Assembly (NCBI RefSeq): GCF_014961315.1 | Contig: NZ_CP063141.1 | Location: forward strand, 1,984,001 to 2,048,000 | Direction of reading: 5' to 3' | Length of the DNA stretch: 64,000 nucleotides | Source of the DNA: Thermoflavifilum sp. | Lineage (GTDB): Bacteria; Bacteroidota; Bacteroidia; Chitinophagales; Chitinophagaceae | Shown: piece after piece, positions 28,032-37,413 of the stretch | How the letters are laid out: every line of letters begins with the position of its first letter | How positions within the stretch are numbered: position 1 is the stretch's first letter | Translations under genes and position numbers: made by a program | The notes under the pieces: model-generated | Told to the model about the DNA's origin: nothing | Databases searched by the model: none | The model's input: the letters and a program-made list of their open reading frames with translations, nothing else

Positions 28032-29522
28032 TTATGACAGTTGTTCTTCTTCCACGATTTTTTTGAGCAATTGCAACAGGTAATCAATATGCGTATGATG
28101 GGTTCTAAACGAAAGCACTGCCAGCCTAAGCCAGTATTCGCCGTTCAAGGATGTACTGGAAATAAACACTTTGCCATCAGCATTTACTTTTTTCAAAATT
28201 TTTGCATTGTATTCGTTGATGGCTGTAATATTTCCTTTCAGGTGGGCAGGCACATATCGATAAATCATCACAGATAATTCAGGAAAAGGACCGGTTTCAA
28301 ATCCCAGTTTTTTTACTTCATGATAAAAGTACTGGGTAAGCAACATTTTTTCTTCGAGTGCGGCCCGGAAAGGTTTGAGGCCGTGCAGTTGCAGGGGCAG
28401 CCATACGCGTAATCCGCGGAAATGCCGGGATAATTCCGGAGAAATATCGGCCGGTGATATTTCATCGTGATAAGGAATGGCATCCTGCATATAGTTGGCA
28501 TCGAAATGATTCGAACGCCAGAGGGTTTGAACATCTTTCACGATAACAGCTCCCGTACCATAGGGCATAAACAGGCCTTTATGTGGATCCATCACCACCG
28601 AGTCGGCCCGATGAATGCCTTTCATTTTTTGTTTACCCATTTCGGTGAGCAGGAAAAAGCCGCCGTAAGCGGCATCCACATGAAACCAGAGCTTGTATTT
28701 TTCTGCGATGTCGGCAATTTCATTCAGGGGATCGATAGCGCTTATGTCGGTAGATCCGGCGGAAGCCACTACCAGCCAGGGATAGAGTCCTTCTTTGAGA
28801 TCGGCCTCAATCATTGCTGCCAGGGCTTCTGCACGCATTTCATAGGCTTCGTTCATGGGCACTTCGCGGATGACACACTCTGCCAGTCCGGCTACACGCA
28901 AGTCTTTCAGTACACAATGATGTACCTGATGGGTGAAATATACCACGCTGCGCGGGATGCGTTCGGCTTTTACTTCTCTGGCGTCGCGTGCGGCCACAAT
29001 GGCGGAAAGATTGGCCAGGCTGCCGCCAGAAGTCAGATAGCCGCCGCTTTTATCGGCTGGATAGCCCACCAGTTCGCACATCCAGCGGATGAGCAAATTC
29101 TCCATTTTCACGGCAGCCGGTGAAATGTAAAACACGGTGGAATATTTATTGGTAACTGCAGCCAGATAATCGCCCAGCGCAGCATAATACAGCCCTCCTC
29201 CGGGAATATAAGCAAGGTGGCCTCCGGAAGCCGCATTCAACGATACATTGTCAAAAACCCGATGCAGCACCGTAAATACCTCACTTGCTTCACGCGGCTC
29301 ATCCTGAACCGGATATTGCTGCAGCAGCCGCGGCGTGGTGACATCTTCAACAAACGCTTTCTGTTCGGGCAGGGTTGATAAAAAATGACGCGCATACGCA
29401 AAAGCTTCTTCAGCAGCGGGTTCCACACGATCCGTGCGGAATGCTTCATCAGGTTGTTCCAGCTTGCGAGCTGTAGCTTCAAGCTCTTGCAGGCGATTTT
29501 GTAGTGATACGAGTGTTTCCAT
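28032..29522 (-). CDS. Group II pyridoxal-dependent decarboxylase (aromatic amino-acid/glutamate type)
   Basis: 496 aa. PLP fold I decarboxylase of the family that includes aromatic L-amino-acid, tyrosine, histidine and glutamate decarboxylases. PLP aspartate is in HVDAAYGG (281-288), the Schiff-base lysine is Lys315 in MDPHKGLFMPYGTG, and SGGSLANLSAIVAARD is the cofactor phosphate region. The N-terminal three-helix segment and GHLAYIPGGGLYYAALGDYL resemble the aromatic decarboxylase branch, so a Trp/Tyr/Phe-type amine product is more likely than GABA, but the substrate cannot be read from sequence. It is monocistronic, with 247 bp to the DEAD-box gene's start downstream. Confidence 0.88.
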   Translation of the reverse strand: METLVSLQNRLQELEATARKLEQPDEAFRTDRVEPAAEEAFAYARHFLSTLPEQKAFVEDVTTPRLLQQYPVQDEPREASEVFTVLHRVFDNVSLNAASGGHLAYIPGGGLYYAALGDYLAAVTNKYSTVFYISPAAVKMENLLIRWMCELVGYPADKSGGYLTSGGSLANLSAIVAARDAREVKAERIPRSVVYFTHQVHHCVLKDLRVAGLAECVIREVPMNEAYEMRAEALAAMIEADLKEGLYPWLVVASAGSTDISAIDPLNEIADIAEKYKLWFHVDAAYGGFFLLTEMGKQKMKGIHRADSVVMDPHKGLFMPYGTGAVIVKDVQTLWRSNHFDANYMQDAIPYHDEISPADISPELSRHFRGLRVWLPLQLHGLKPFRAALEEKMLLTQYFYHEVKKLGFETGPFPELSVMIYRYVPAHLKGNITAINEYNAKILKKVNADGKVFISSTSLNGEYWLRLAVLSFRTHHTHIDYLLQLLKKIVEEEQLS

Positions 29523-29823
29523 ACAGCAGTAAAGGTTTTAAGCAGAGGGTAAAATTATTGAAAATCTTTGTCCCTTATCACCGGCTTGAATGGAGAAGTG
29601 CATTGAACGATGCTCAGCATACAGCACATGTTGATTGTTTTGTCAAGTTCATTTTTCAATCATCATGTAACATCACCTGTCAGCTGAAGCTATGAGGATA
29701 ATACCGGCATGCTTAGATAGGTTTGTTGTAGAAGAATAAGATTTCTGATCTGGCATGCGAATCAAACGTTTTATTTCATATTTCATCTCATGAAACACGA
29801 TGTAGTTCTCTTATAGCTGATAT

Positions 29824-29889
29824 CCGGAAATTTGCTGGACTTAACCTTCTGAAAGTATCGAAATCATCGCATATTTCCGGAGCAAGTCC
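29824..29889. repeat. Two interleaved inverted repeats (A-B-A'-B' order)
   Basis: CCGGAAAT (29824-29831) is complementary to ATTTCCGG (29873-29880), and GGACTT (29837-29842) to AAGTCC (29884-29889). The order is interleaved, as in a pseudoknot, not nested. Could be structured RNA or chance. Confidence 0.35.
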
Positions 29890-29934
29890 ATAAACCGAGC
29901 ATACGATTTTCTGATCTGCAGCTATTTTTATTGC

Positions 29935-29965
29935 TTGTTCCAAGAGAAAATTCTCTTTACATTTG
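29935..29965 (+). promoter_or_regulatory. Promoter of DUF1080 gene with palindrome in spacer
   Basis: CTTG ending at 29937, 20 nt spacer, TACATTTG (29958-29965), then 36 nt to the ATG. The spacer holds a 16-base inverted repeat AAGAGAA-AA-TTCTCTT (29942-29957), a good position for a repressor. Confidence 0.6.
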
Positions 29966-30001
29966 AATATTAGATTTTCATCTCGTTAAACTTTATCCAC
30001 T

Positions 30002-30823
30002 ATGAAATGGCATATTTTTTTATGTGCATCCGTTATGGGCAGCATTTGCCTTATGGATGCAGCGATTGCTCAGGAACAGCATTTCCTCACATCTCCACCG
30101 CCGGAAAACAAGCATATGAAGCCTGAAGAAACAGAATATTATTCGCCCGTACCTCCTGTGGTTACGCCTGGAAACGCATGCGGAGAGGCACCTTCTGATG
30201 CTATTATGCTTTTTGATGGAAAGGATTTGCATAACTGGGTAAGTGCCAATGACACAACAAAGCCTGCAGCATGGACGGTTCATGATGGCGTGATGACGGT
30301 GAAGCCCGGTACGGGTAATATCCAGACCCGCCAGCGATTCATGGATTATCAATTGCATCTGGAATGGCGTGAACCCGTGGAATCTGCTGATCATGTAGGT
30401 CAGGATCGAGGCAATAGCGGTTTGTTTCTGGCATCGGTGGGACCTGGAGATGACGGATATGAACTACAGATTCTTGATTCCTATCATAATAAAACCTATG
30501 TTAATGGTCAGTGTGGAAGTATTTACAAACAATATCCTCCACTGGTAAATGCCTGTCGGCCTCCCGGTGAATGGCAAAGCTACGATGTAATCTGGATCGC
30601 TCCCCGATTCAATCCCGATGGCAGCCTGAAAAGCCCTGCACGTGTTACTGCTTTTCAAAATGGAGTTCTTATTCAAAATGATGTCGTCTTAAAAGGTAGA
30701 ACCCTTTATATCGGTCATCCATATTATTCGCCGCACGGCCCATCACCCATCAAATTGCAGGATCATCATCATCTGGTGAGCTTCCGCAATATATGGGTCA
30801 GACCTCTGCATCTTGCGGAATGA
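30002..30823 (+). CDS. Exported DUF1080 protein (3-keto-glycoside hydrolase-like)
   Basis: 273 aa with a signal peptide (1-23, ending DAAIAQ). The DUF1080 concanavalin-like domain spans about 65-270: LFDGKDLHNWVS, then WTVHDGVMTV, YQLHLEWR, GNSGLFL and YELQILDS, ending LVSFRNIWVRPL. Members include 3-keto-disaccharide hydrolases, and many are abundant exported proteins of plant-glycan degraders. The signal-peptide-proximal stretch of prolines is a linker. It is followed by a strong terminator and has its own promoter with an operator-like palindrome, so it is probably a single-gene regulated unit. Reaction not proven. Confidence 0.87.
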   Translation: MKWHIFLCASVMGSICLMDAAIAQEQHFLTSPPPENKHMKPEETEYYSPVPPVVTPGNACGEAPSDAIMLFDGKDLHNWVSANDTTKPAAWTVHDGVMTVKPGTGNIQTRQRFMDYQLHLEWREPVESADHVGQDRGNSGLFLASVGPGDDGYELQILDSYHNKTYVNGQCGSIYKQYPPLVNACRPPGEWQSYDVIWIAPRFNPDGSLKSPARVTAFQNGVLIQNDVVLKGRTLYIGHPYYSPHGPSPIKLQDHHHLVSFRNIWVRPLHLAE

Positions 30824-30844
30824 TTTTTTTAATATCCTGTTTAT

Positions 30845-30876
30845 GAGCCATATCAGGTGATATGGCTCTTTTTTTT
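30845..30876 (+). terminator. Intrinsic terminator after DUF1080 gene
   Basis: GAGCCATATC, loop AGGT, GATATGGCTC: ten perfect pairs followed by eight T (30869-30876). Confidence 0.9.
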
Positions 30877-30970
30877 GCATCACTTATATCTATAGCCTGT
30901 TTGGTAAATGCCCCACTGTTAGATTTTTTAGAAAACACATTTTCATTTTGTACATTTCGTTTTAAAAATC

Positions 30971-32791
30971 ATGAAGATGTACAAAGGCATTTGTATATGG
31001 ATAGCGTGTGTGACGGGCAGGGTGTTATGTGCACAGCAACTATCGTTCGGCCAGAATGCTGTAAACGATAATGGATTTGAAGTAATCCGCTATAATCAAC
31101 TGGGATATGCTACGTATGGTCCTAAGATAGCCGTCTGGGCTTCACAAAAGCATCGGGTTCCAGATTCTTTTTTTCTGTGCAGGGCCGATGATGGGCAATG
31201 CGTGTGGAGCGGAAAATGCAGTCATGATTTTGGGGGATATGGTCCTTTTCAGCATACAGCTCGACTTGATTTTACCGTTTATGGTGTACCCGGAAAGTAT
31301 GTGTTGAAAGCCGGAAATGCGATTAGCCAGGCGTTTTTCATTCGCGATGATCCGTATCACGGATTGGCCGATTTTTGTTTGCAATATCTACGGGCGCAAC
31401 AATGCGGATTTAACCCTGTTTTACGTGATTCCTGTCATACCCACGATGGATATACCCTCTATGGTCCGATGCCCGACAGCACCCATATGGATGTGGTGGG
31501 TGGATGGCACGATGCGAGTGACTATCTACGCTATGTAACCACTTCTGCAACGACAACTTATTATCTGCTGGCCGCCTATCGTGATTTTCCGGAAGTGTTT
31601 ACCGATAACTGCCAGGATAATGGACTTCCGGGCAAAAACGGCATTGCAGATGTCCTGGATGAAGCGCGATGGGGATTGAACTGGTTGTTGAAAATGCATC
31701 CGCGGCCGGATTGGATGTTCAATCAGGTGGCCGACGATCGCGATCATCAAGGATTTCGCCTGCCCGATCGCGATTCGGCGGATTATGGTCGAGGGCTGGA
31801 ACGGCCCGTATATTTCTGTAACGGATTACCGCAGGGCACCACACGCTATCAGAACCATACCACCGGCGTGGCTTCCACAGCCGGTAAGATGGCCGCCTGC
31901 TTTGCCTTAGGGGCTATGTTGTGGAAAGATAAAGACAGCGCTTTCGCCTCTCGTCTGCGCCAGAAAGCCTTTTCGGCATATCGTTTCGGACAGGAAAAAC
32001 CAGGCTATTGCCAGACCGCACCTCATCTGGCACCATATTACTATGCCGAGCAGGACTGGCAGGATGATATGGAGCTCGCCGCGGCGCTGCTGTGGCAGAT
32101 GAGCGGACAACCCGAATTTCTCAGGGCGGCATGGCATGATGCCGATGCCGATCCGCTGAAACCCTGGATGGGAGCCGATACGGCCCTGCATTATCAATGG
32201 TATCCGTTTTTTAATGCCGGTCATGCCGAGTTGATCGCACATATTCGAAAAGCAAGCGAGCGAAGAAAAGGGCTCGCCTATTACCGCAAAGGCATCGAGG
32301 CCGTCTGGCAAAAAGCCAGGCGGAATGCATTCTATCGAGGTATTCCCTTTATCTGGTGTTCCAATAATTTAACGGCCGCCTTTGCCATGCAATGCTGGCT
32401 CTATCGTCATCTTTCCGGCGATACCACTTATCGTGCGCTGGAGCAGGCCTGTGTGGACTGGCTGTTAGGATGTAATCCCTGGGGAACTTCATTCATCATA
32501 GGATTTCCGGAAAATGGCATTGCTCCACACGATCCGCATTCCGCTTTTTCACATCTGGCACATATACCCATAAAAGGTGGACTGGTCGATGGGCCGGTGT
32601 ATGGAAGCATTTTTCACAGCTTGATCGGCATTCATCTTTCTCGACCCGACGACTTCGCACCGTTTCAATCGGATCTGGCTGTTTATCATGACGACTGGGC
32701 CGATTATTCTACCAATGAGCCCACCCTCGACGGCACAGCCACGGCATTGTATTTCTTTGCCGCACTGGAAGCGGAAGATGAAAAATATTAA
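30971..32791 (+). CDS. Glycoside hydrolase family 9 (endoglucanase-type)
   Basis: 606 aa. Signal peptide about 1-21 (ends VLCAQQ). Residues about 36-135 form the Ig-like CelD N-domain (RYNQLGYATYGPKIAVW). The rest is the alpha6/alpha6 barrel. The catalytic base site is GGWHDASDY (the family's DAGD, here DASD), the substrate-cleft histidine/arginine region precedes LLGCNPWGTSFIIGF, and the proton donor is Glu in STNEPTLDGTA near the C-terminus. Substrates would be beta-1,4-glucans such as cellulose, mixed-linkage glucan or oligosaccharides. No carbohydrate-binding module or type IX secretion tail is visible. The GHKL gene follows 14 nt later, so read-through is likely. Confidence 0.92.
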   Translation: MKMYKGICIWIACVTGRVLCAQQLSFGQNAVNDNGFEVIRYNQLGYATYGPKIAVWASQKHRVPDSFFLCRADDGQCVWSGKCSHDFGGYGPFQHTARLDFTVYGVPGKYVLKAGNAISQAFFIRDDPYHGLADFCLQYLRAQQCGFNPVLRDSCHTHDGYTLYGPMPDSTHMDVVGGWHDASDYLRYVTTSATTTYYLLAAYRDFPEVFTDNCQDNGLPGKNGIADVLDEARWGLNWLLKMHPRPDWMFNQVADDRDHQGFRLPDRDSADYGRGLERPVYFCNGLPQGTTRYQNHTTGVASTAGKMAACFALGAMLWKDKDSAFASRLRQKAFSAYRFGQEKPGYCQTAPHLAPYYYAEQDWQDDMELAAALLWQMSGQPEFLRAAWHDADADPLKPWMGADTALHYQWYPFFNAGHAELIAHIRKASERRKGLAYYRKGIEAVWQKARRNAFYRGIPFIWCSNNLTAAFAMQCWLYRHLSGDTTYRALEQACVDWLLGCNPWGTSFIIGFPENGIAPHDPHSAFSHLAHIPIKGGLVDGPVYGSIFHSLIGIHLSRPDDFAPFQSDLAVYHDDWADYSTNEPTLDGTATALYFFAALEAEDEKY

Positions 32792-32805
32792 AATGAATTT
32801 AGAAA

Positions 32806-33687
32806 ATGGAGATTTCGGTTCATCCCTGTGATTCAGATGATGTGAAACAACTCTTAAAAGAATTTGGCCGTTTACTTGTTTTACTAAATCAAGCAAAGGA
32901 TCAAAAACTCATTACTATAACTTTAAAACACATACAGTTTATAACCCCCTTTTTGGCATTGTTTCTTTCTGCTTCTATAAATATGATAAAGAATGCCGGG
33001 TGTGAAGTACACTTAGAAAAGCCGCATAATCCAGATCTAATCAGTTACCTGGATACAATTTATTTCGAAACAGGAGTTAGTTTCCAAACAAAAGAGGAGT
33101 GTGTGTCATTTCTGGGCTCCCACTCGGCAAAATCATTTCTTCCTATTTTACATTTTTCTGCTTCAGAAGATTCTTTACAAACAGAAATCAGAGATAGTAT
33201 GATTTCTGCCTCAATCAATTTACTACAGTCGAAATTAAATCTAAATACTCAGCAAATCAATCTTTATAGATATTTAATCCAAGAAATGGTGGATAATATT
33301 TTACAGCATGCTTGCGTGGATAACGGATGGCTCTTCGCTCAGTATTATCCGAAAAAGCAGTATCTGGATCTATGTATTCTGGATACCGGTATCACCATTC
33401 TAGGCTCATTTCAGAAGCATGGTTTTACTCATATAGGTAATCATCTTGATGCCATACAAAGCGCTGTAGAGGGAACTTCCACCAAACCTGATATTGGAAG
33501 AGGATATGGACTGTCCAGTTCACTTAAAGCGATGTTAGAAGCAAAAAGTGATTTCATACTGGTTTCTGGAGATGGCTTGCTGCATAACCAAACCTTATAT
33601 AAACTTCCTTCCAGCTGGCAGGGAACAATTGTATTCTTTAGAATTCCCCTATCTATCAACTTTAGTGTTTACGAATTATTTTCTTGA
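32806..33687 (+). CDS. GHKL-type ATP-binding protein with STAS-like N-terminal half
   Basis: 293 aa, cytosolic. Residues 1-115 look STAS-like (LITITLKHIQFITPFLALFL, then a helix and CEVHLEKP). Residues about 125-280 carry GHKL ATPase boxes: N-box EMVDNILQHA (Glu160, Asn164, His168), G1 LDTGITI (Asp193, Gly195) and G2 GRGYGLSS (231-238). There is no HisKA phospho-acceptor helix, so it is not a normal sensor kinase and is closer to anti-sigma or serine-kinase GHKL proteins. Codon use is markedly AT-rich against flanking genes. It begins 14 nt after GH9 and is followed by a DUF4325-like gene, a likely functional partner. Confidence 0.75.
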   Translation: MEISVHPCDSDDVKQLLKEFGRLLVLLNQAKDQKLITITLKHIQFITPFLALFLSASINMIKNAGCEVHLEKPHNPDLISYLDTIYFETGVSFQTKEECVSFLGSHSAKSFLPILHFSASEDSLQTEIRDSMISASINLLQSKLNLNTQQINLYRYLIQEMVDNILQHACVDNGWLFAQYYPKKQYLDLCILDTGITILGSFQKHGFTHIGNHLDAIQSAVEGTSTKPDIGRGYGLSSSLKAMLEAKSDFILVSGDGLLHNQTLYKLPSSWQGTIVFFRIPLSINFSVYELFS

Positions 33688-33750
33688 TTTTTAATTTTTT
33701 TTAACTAAAATTTGTATAAATTACTTCTATCCGCATTAAAATACTACGCG

Positions 33751-34095
33751 ATGAAAACGGTTATATCACTAAAAAAATATTTTCCAGAGGAGTTTCTTTA
33801 CAAGGATATAGGCACCAGGGCTATGGTTATGCATATTTTGAATTCCCATTTAAGTGCTATGACAGAAAAACCTGATGAAGTGGATGTTGATTTTGAAGGT
33901 ATTAATTTTATCTCACACTCTGCCGCTCATGAATTTGTTAAGCAAAAACAACAACTGGCAGATGAAGGGATTTCTTTGTCTTTTGTGCACATGAATCAAG
34001 AAGTTTCTTTTATGATTGATTTAATCAATCGAAAAGACCTGAAAAAGCCCTTGATACACATACATAGAGCTGCTTCATCTGAGTCCTTAGAATAA
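33751..34095 (+). CDS. STAS-like DUF4325-type protein
   Basis: 114 aa from the ATG at 33751 (MKTVISLKKYFPEE); an earlier in-frame start adds 13 residues from the AT-rich spacer. The pattern EVDVDFEGINFISHSAAHEFVKQ matches STAS-like DUF4325 proteins, which resemble anti-sigma-factor antagonists: a central strand with an Asp, a loop with serines, then a helix. Ser residues in ISHSA are where STAS proteins can be phosphorylated. It sits 63 nt after the GHKL gene and shares its low GC. A kinase/antagonist pair is inference from gene order. Confidence 0.7.
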   Translation: MKTVISLKKYFPEEFLYKDIGTRAMVMHILNSHLSAMTEKPDEVDVDFEGINFISHSAAHEFVKQKQQLADEGISLSFVHMNQEVSFMIDLINRKDLKKPLIHIHRAASSESLE

Positions 34096-34142
34096 AGATA
34101 GCTTTTATCGCACATGTTCTTAATCCTTTTCATTTTATAGCT

Positions 34143-36770
34143 ATGAAAATAGTTAAGTACCTTTTTATTGCCATTGGCATATTACTCCTCATCCTGCTTG
34201 CCGCACCATTTGTGTTGAAAAAGCCCATTGTACGAGCATTACAGCAGCAAATGAATCGTCAGTTAAATGCAACTATTCATTTTGATCCAGATATCGGCCT
34301 GAATTTTTTCCGTCATTTCCCGAATGCCGATTTGCGTATCGATAGCTTAACCATCATCAATCATACACCTTTTGAAGGGGATACGTTGTTGTATATCGAC
34401 CATTTGCATGTGGTGGTTGATCTTTCTTCTCTTTGGAAAGGAAATACCTATCAGATTCGCATGGTGGAACTCGATCGCCCTTATATTCAATTGCTGGTGA
34501 ATGAGCAGGGGAAGGCCAACTGGGATATTACCCAGCCCTCATCTTCAACCGAAAAGTCGACCAGCACTTCTTCATTCCGGGCGGCTTTGCAACGCTATGT
34601 CGTGCAGAATGGGCAGGTGGTATATGCCGATACTTCGCTTCGATTTTTCCTGCGTTTAAATGGACTGAATCATACCGGCAACGGTGATTTTACAAAAGAG
34701 GTGTTTAACCTGCAAACCCATTCCGATATCCAGTCGCTTTACCTGGCGTATGCGGGTATTCCTTATCTAAACCACGTACATACCCGGGTGGATGTAAACC
34801 TGCAGGTGGATGTGCCGCATCAACGGTATAGTTTTGAAAAAGGTACAGCCTATCTCAATGGATTGACGCTGCTGAGCGATGGCTTTGTAGCCCTGCCCGA
34901 TACGCAGAACGTGGAGATGGATATCCGTTTTCATACGCAGCAATCCGATTTTAAGCACCTGCTTTCCTTAATTCCCGCGATTTATCAAAAAAATTTCGAA
35001 CAACTCAAAGCCTCCGGAACGGCCAGCATAGAAGGTCGTATCCAGGGAGTGTATAACTATCAACGCATACCCGCCTTTTACCTGCAATTACTGGTGCAAA
35101 ACGGTATGTTTCAATATCCTTCTCTACCCGATGCACTCCGACAGGTGAACATGCTTGTGGAGGTTCAAAATAAAGATGGCATACTGGATCACACCACAAT
35201 CAATCTTCAACGATTACATCTGGAAATGAATCAACAACCCCTGGATGCACATCTGCTCATTACGAATCCCCAGACCAGCATGTTCATTGACGGGGCGTTG
35301 CACGGGAAACTTGATCTATCGAATATTTCGAAAATTTATCCACTCGATAAGCAAACCCGGTTGAAAGGCTTGCTGGATGCGGATGTTCAATTGAAAGGAT
35401 CACTGACTTCCCTTCAACATAAACAGTATGATCAATTTCAGGCAAAAGGATATGTGCTGCTCAACAATATCAATTATCAGTCTGCTGCATTTCCACATGG
35501 ACTTTCCATTCCGATAGCTAAACTTCTATTTTCTCCTGCACAGGTGACGCTATCGCAATTGCAGGCACAGATCGGAAGAACAGATATTCAAGCCAAAGGC
35601 ACATTAAATCAGTTTTATGCTTACTTATTTGGCAAAGGTCCATTACAGGGTAATCTGAATCTGCGGTCCCGACTCATCGACTTGAATGAATTCATGTCAA
35701 CATCACCTGAACAACGTCCAGATACCACATCGGCTGTAAAGGCCATTGTAATCCCCCGTAATGTGAATTTTACCTTAACGGCAGATATCGGTCGTTTTAT
35801 TTATAGTAATTATGATGTAAAACAAATTCAGGGAAAACTGAGCATAGCGAATGGTACACTGCAATTGCAGCAGATTCAATCGCATATGCTGGGCGGCGAT
35901 GTTATCCTTTCCGGGATGTATAATACCCAGGATCCTGAACGACCCGAAACGCATGTGGAACTCTCCGCAAAAGATCTGCTGATTCCGCAAGTATTGCAAA
36001 CCGTAACGATAGCACAATCATTCTTGCCCTTACAACAATTAATCCAGGGAAAATTTTCTGGAAACCTATCGCTCAGCACTTTTCTTTCGGATAAATGGAT
36101 GCCTATTTTATCAACAGTCAATAGTACCGGTATGCTACAGGCCGATAATTTAAATCTGTTAGAATTTATACCCTTGCAAAAGCTGGCAACAGCAACCGGC
36201 CTGGATCTACTTACAAAAACTCAATGGCCTTCTGTTCATTTTGGTTTTCATATTGATAGCGGTTATCTGTTCGTCCATCCGTTTCAATTGGTTACTGATA
36301 GCGTACAAATGACGATTGCCGGGAAGAATGGATTAAACAAACAAATCGATTATACGATACAAATGATAATTCCTGGATCAAAATTAGGAAAGGCCAATAC
36401 GGCTTTGCATCAGCTTATTGACAGGGCTAATGCTGTTGCGGGTGTGCAACTGCAGTCCGGTGATAAAATTCATCTTAACGTACATCTTACCGGCACCTTA
36501 TTTCAACCCCAGCTGACACTGGATCTGGCGCCCGTAACCTCCAGTGTTCAACAAGCCATTACCACAGCGGCACAGAAAAAATTTCAGGAAGAAAAACAAA
36601 AACTCATGCAACATTTGATTCCGTCCGATAGTCAGCATGTAATTCCACATGGAGGAGCTGCTTCAGATACGGTTTCCGTGAAACATGAAATTCAACAAAC
36701 CATTCAGCAAACGATTCAGAAACGTTTGAATCAATTCTTAAAAAAGAAGAAGGATACGACAGGCGGGTAA
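34143..36770 (+). CDS. AsmA-like inner-membrane protein
   Basis: 875 aa. One N-terminal transmembrane anchor (4-27) then a long periplasmic beta-rich body typical of the AsmA superfamily, with the N-terminal FFRHFPNADLRIDSLTI pattern, repeated strand-turn units, and the C-terminal DUF-like region LGKANTALHQLIDRANAVAG with a low-complexity Gln/Lys tail. AsmA-like proteins are implicated in outer-membrane lipid transport and assembly. Normal codon use resumes here after the AT-rich pair upstream. The gene ends just before tRNA-Cys on the opposite strand. The exact substrate is unknown. Confidence 0.85.
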   Translation: MKIVKYLFIAIGILLLILLAAPFVLKKPIVRALQQQMNRQLNATIHFDPDIGLNFFRHFPNADLRIDSLTIINHTPFEGDTLLYIDHLHVVVDLSSLWKGNTYQIRMVELDRPYIQLLVNEQGKANWDITQPSSSTEKSTSTSSFRAALQRYVVQNGQVVYADTSLRFFLRLNGLNHTGNGDFTKEVFNLQTHSDIQSLYLAYAGIPYLNHVHTRVDVNLQVDVPHQRYSFEKGTAYLNGLTLLSDGFVALPDTQNVEMDIRFHTQQSDFKHLLSLIPAIYQKNFEQLKASGTASIEGRIQGVYNYQRIPAFYLQLLVQNGMFQYPSLPDALRQVNMLVEVQNKDGILDHTTINLQRLHLEMNQQPLDAHLLITNPQTSMFIDGALHGKLDLSNISKIYPLDKQTRLKGLLDADVQLKGSLTSLQHKQYDQFQAKGYVLLNNINYQSAAFPHGLSIPIAKLLFSPAQVTLSQLQAQIGRTDIQAKGTLNQFYAYLFGKGPLQGNLNLRSRLIDLNEFMSTSPEQRPDTTSAVKAIVIPRNVNFTLTADIGRFIYSNYDVKQIQGKLSIANGTLQLQQIQSHMLGGDVILSGMYNTQDPERPETHVELSAKDLLIPQVLQTVTIAQSFLPLQQLIQGKFSGNLSLSTFLSDKWMPILSTVNSTGMLQADNLNLLEFIPLQKLATATGLDLLTKTQWPSVHFGFHIDSGYLFVHPFQLVTDSVQMTIAGKNGLNKQIDYTIQMIIPGSKLGKANTALHQLIDRANAVAGVQLQSGDKIHLNVHLTGTLFQPQLTLDLAPVTSSVQQAITTAAQKKFQEEKQKLMQHLIPSDSQHVIPHGGAASDTVSVKHEIQQTIQQTIQKRLNQFLKKKKDTTGG

Positions 36771-36802
36771 ATGAGCATAGACTTGCATCTTAGCTGAGAT
36801 CG

Positions 36803-36873
36803 AGGTCCCGAGCGGATTCGAACCGCTGTATAAGGTTTTGCAGACCTCTGCCTAACCCCTCGGCCACGGGACC
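36803..36873 (-). tRNA. tRNA-Cys (GCA)
   Basis: 71 nt on the minus strand. Acceptor stem GGTCCCG pairs with CGGGACC, discriminator T. The anticodon loop CTGCAAA gives anticodon GCA. The T arm contains GGTTCGAATCC. CCA is not encoded and must be added after transcription, unlike tRNA-Pro in this window. Confidence 0.95.
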
Positions 36874-36914
36874 TTTTCGGCTGCAAACATACCGAAAAAT
36901 CTATTTTCTCAACA

Positions 36915-37400
36915 TTAATGCGGCAATTTATCTTTCCATCGGGCATATACCCGGGTGCCGAAGATAGCGCTCAACAGCGTGAGGATGACAACGGTAAATC
37001 CTGTGCCAATCTGGGCATATAATGGACCCGGGCAGGCTCCCGTAAGCGCCCATCCCAACCCGAAAATCAATCCGCCTATGATATAACCTTTGTGAAAACG
37101 TTTTTTAGGAATCTCGATGGGTTCACCGTTTAAGGCCTTGATCCGCAGCTTTCGAATCAGCCAGATGCCCAGCGCACCGGTGGGAATGGCCGTCATGAAA
37201 ATACCGTACATGTGAAATCCCTGAAAGTAAAACATTTCCGTGATGCGATACCAGGAGATAGCTTCACCTTTGGTCAGTACCCAGCCAAAATAGATACCCG
37301 GAAATACAAACACCCAGTCGGGAATAGCTCGCCTGGTACTTTTTATTTTTATTTCCTGTTGCGGGGTGGGTGGTGTATGGGTAAGTGTTTCTTCCGTCAT
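36915..37400 (-). CDS. YeeE/YedE-family half-transporter, DUF6691-type partner
   Basis: 161 aa from the ATG at 37400 (MTEETLTH); the longer frame overlaps the upstream gene and has no membrane logic. Four hydrophobic helices. The second half has FGLGWALTGACPGPLYAQIG, the cysteine motif of YeeE/YedE proteins that import thiosulfate or related sulfur species. It forms the second half of a split transporter: the upstream gene supplies the other half with its own Cys motif, 13 nt away. In other Bacteroidota such pairs are found with sulfide- or persulfide-handling genes; none is adjacent here. Substrate inferred. Confidence 0.82.
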   Translation of the reverse strand: MTEETLTHTPPTPQQEIKIKSTRRAIPDWVFVFPGIYFGWVLTKGEAISWYRITEMFYFQGFHMYGIFMTAIPTGALGIWLIRKLRIKALNGEPIEIPKKRFHKGYIIGGLIFGLGWALTGACPGPLYAQIGTGFTVVILTLLSAIFGTRVYARWKDKLPH

Positions 37401-37413
37401 GGCATGAAAAATT

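Larger units (their letters stand above)
29523..30001. other. 479-bp intergenic region with promoter, operator-like palindrome and permuted repeat
   Basis: Divergent region between the decarboxylase and the DUF1080 gene. It contains a consensus promoter at 29935-29965 with a palindrome in its spacer, and a pair of short complementary segments at 29824-29842 and 29873-29889 whose order would allow a pseudoknot. No protein-coding frame of note. Confidence 0.6.
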
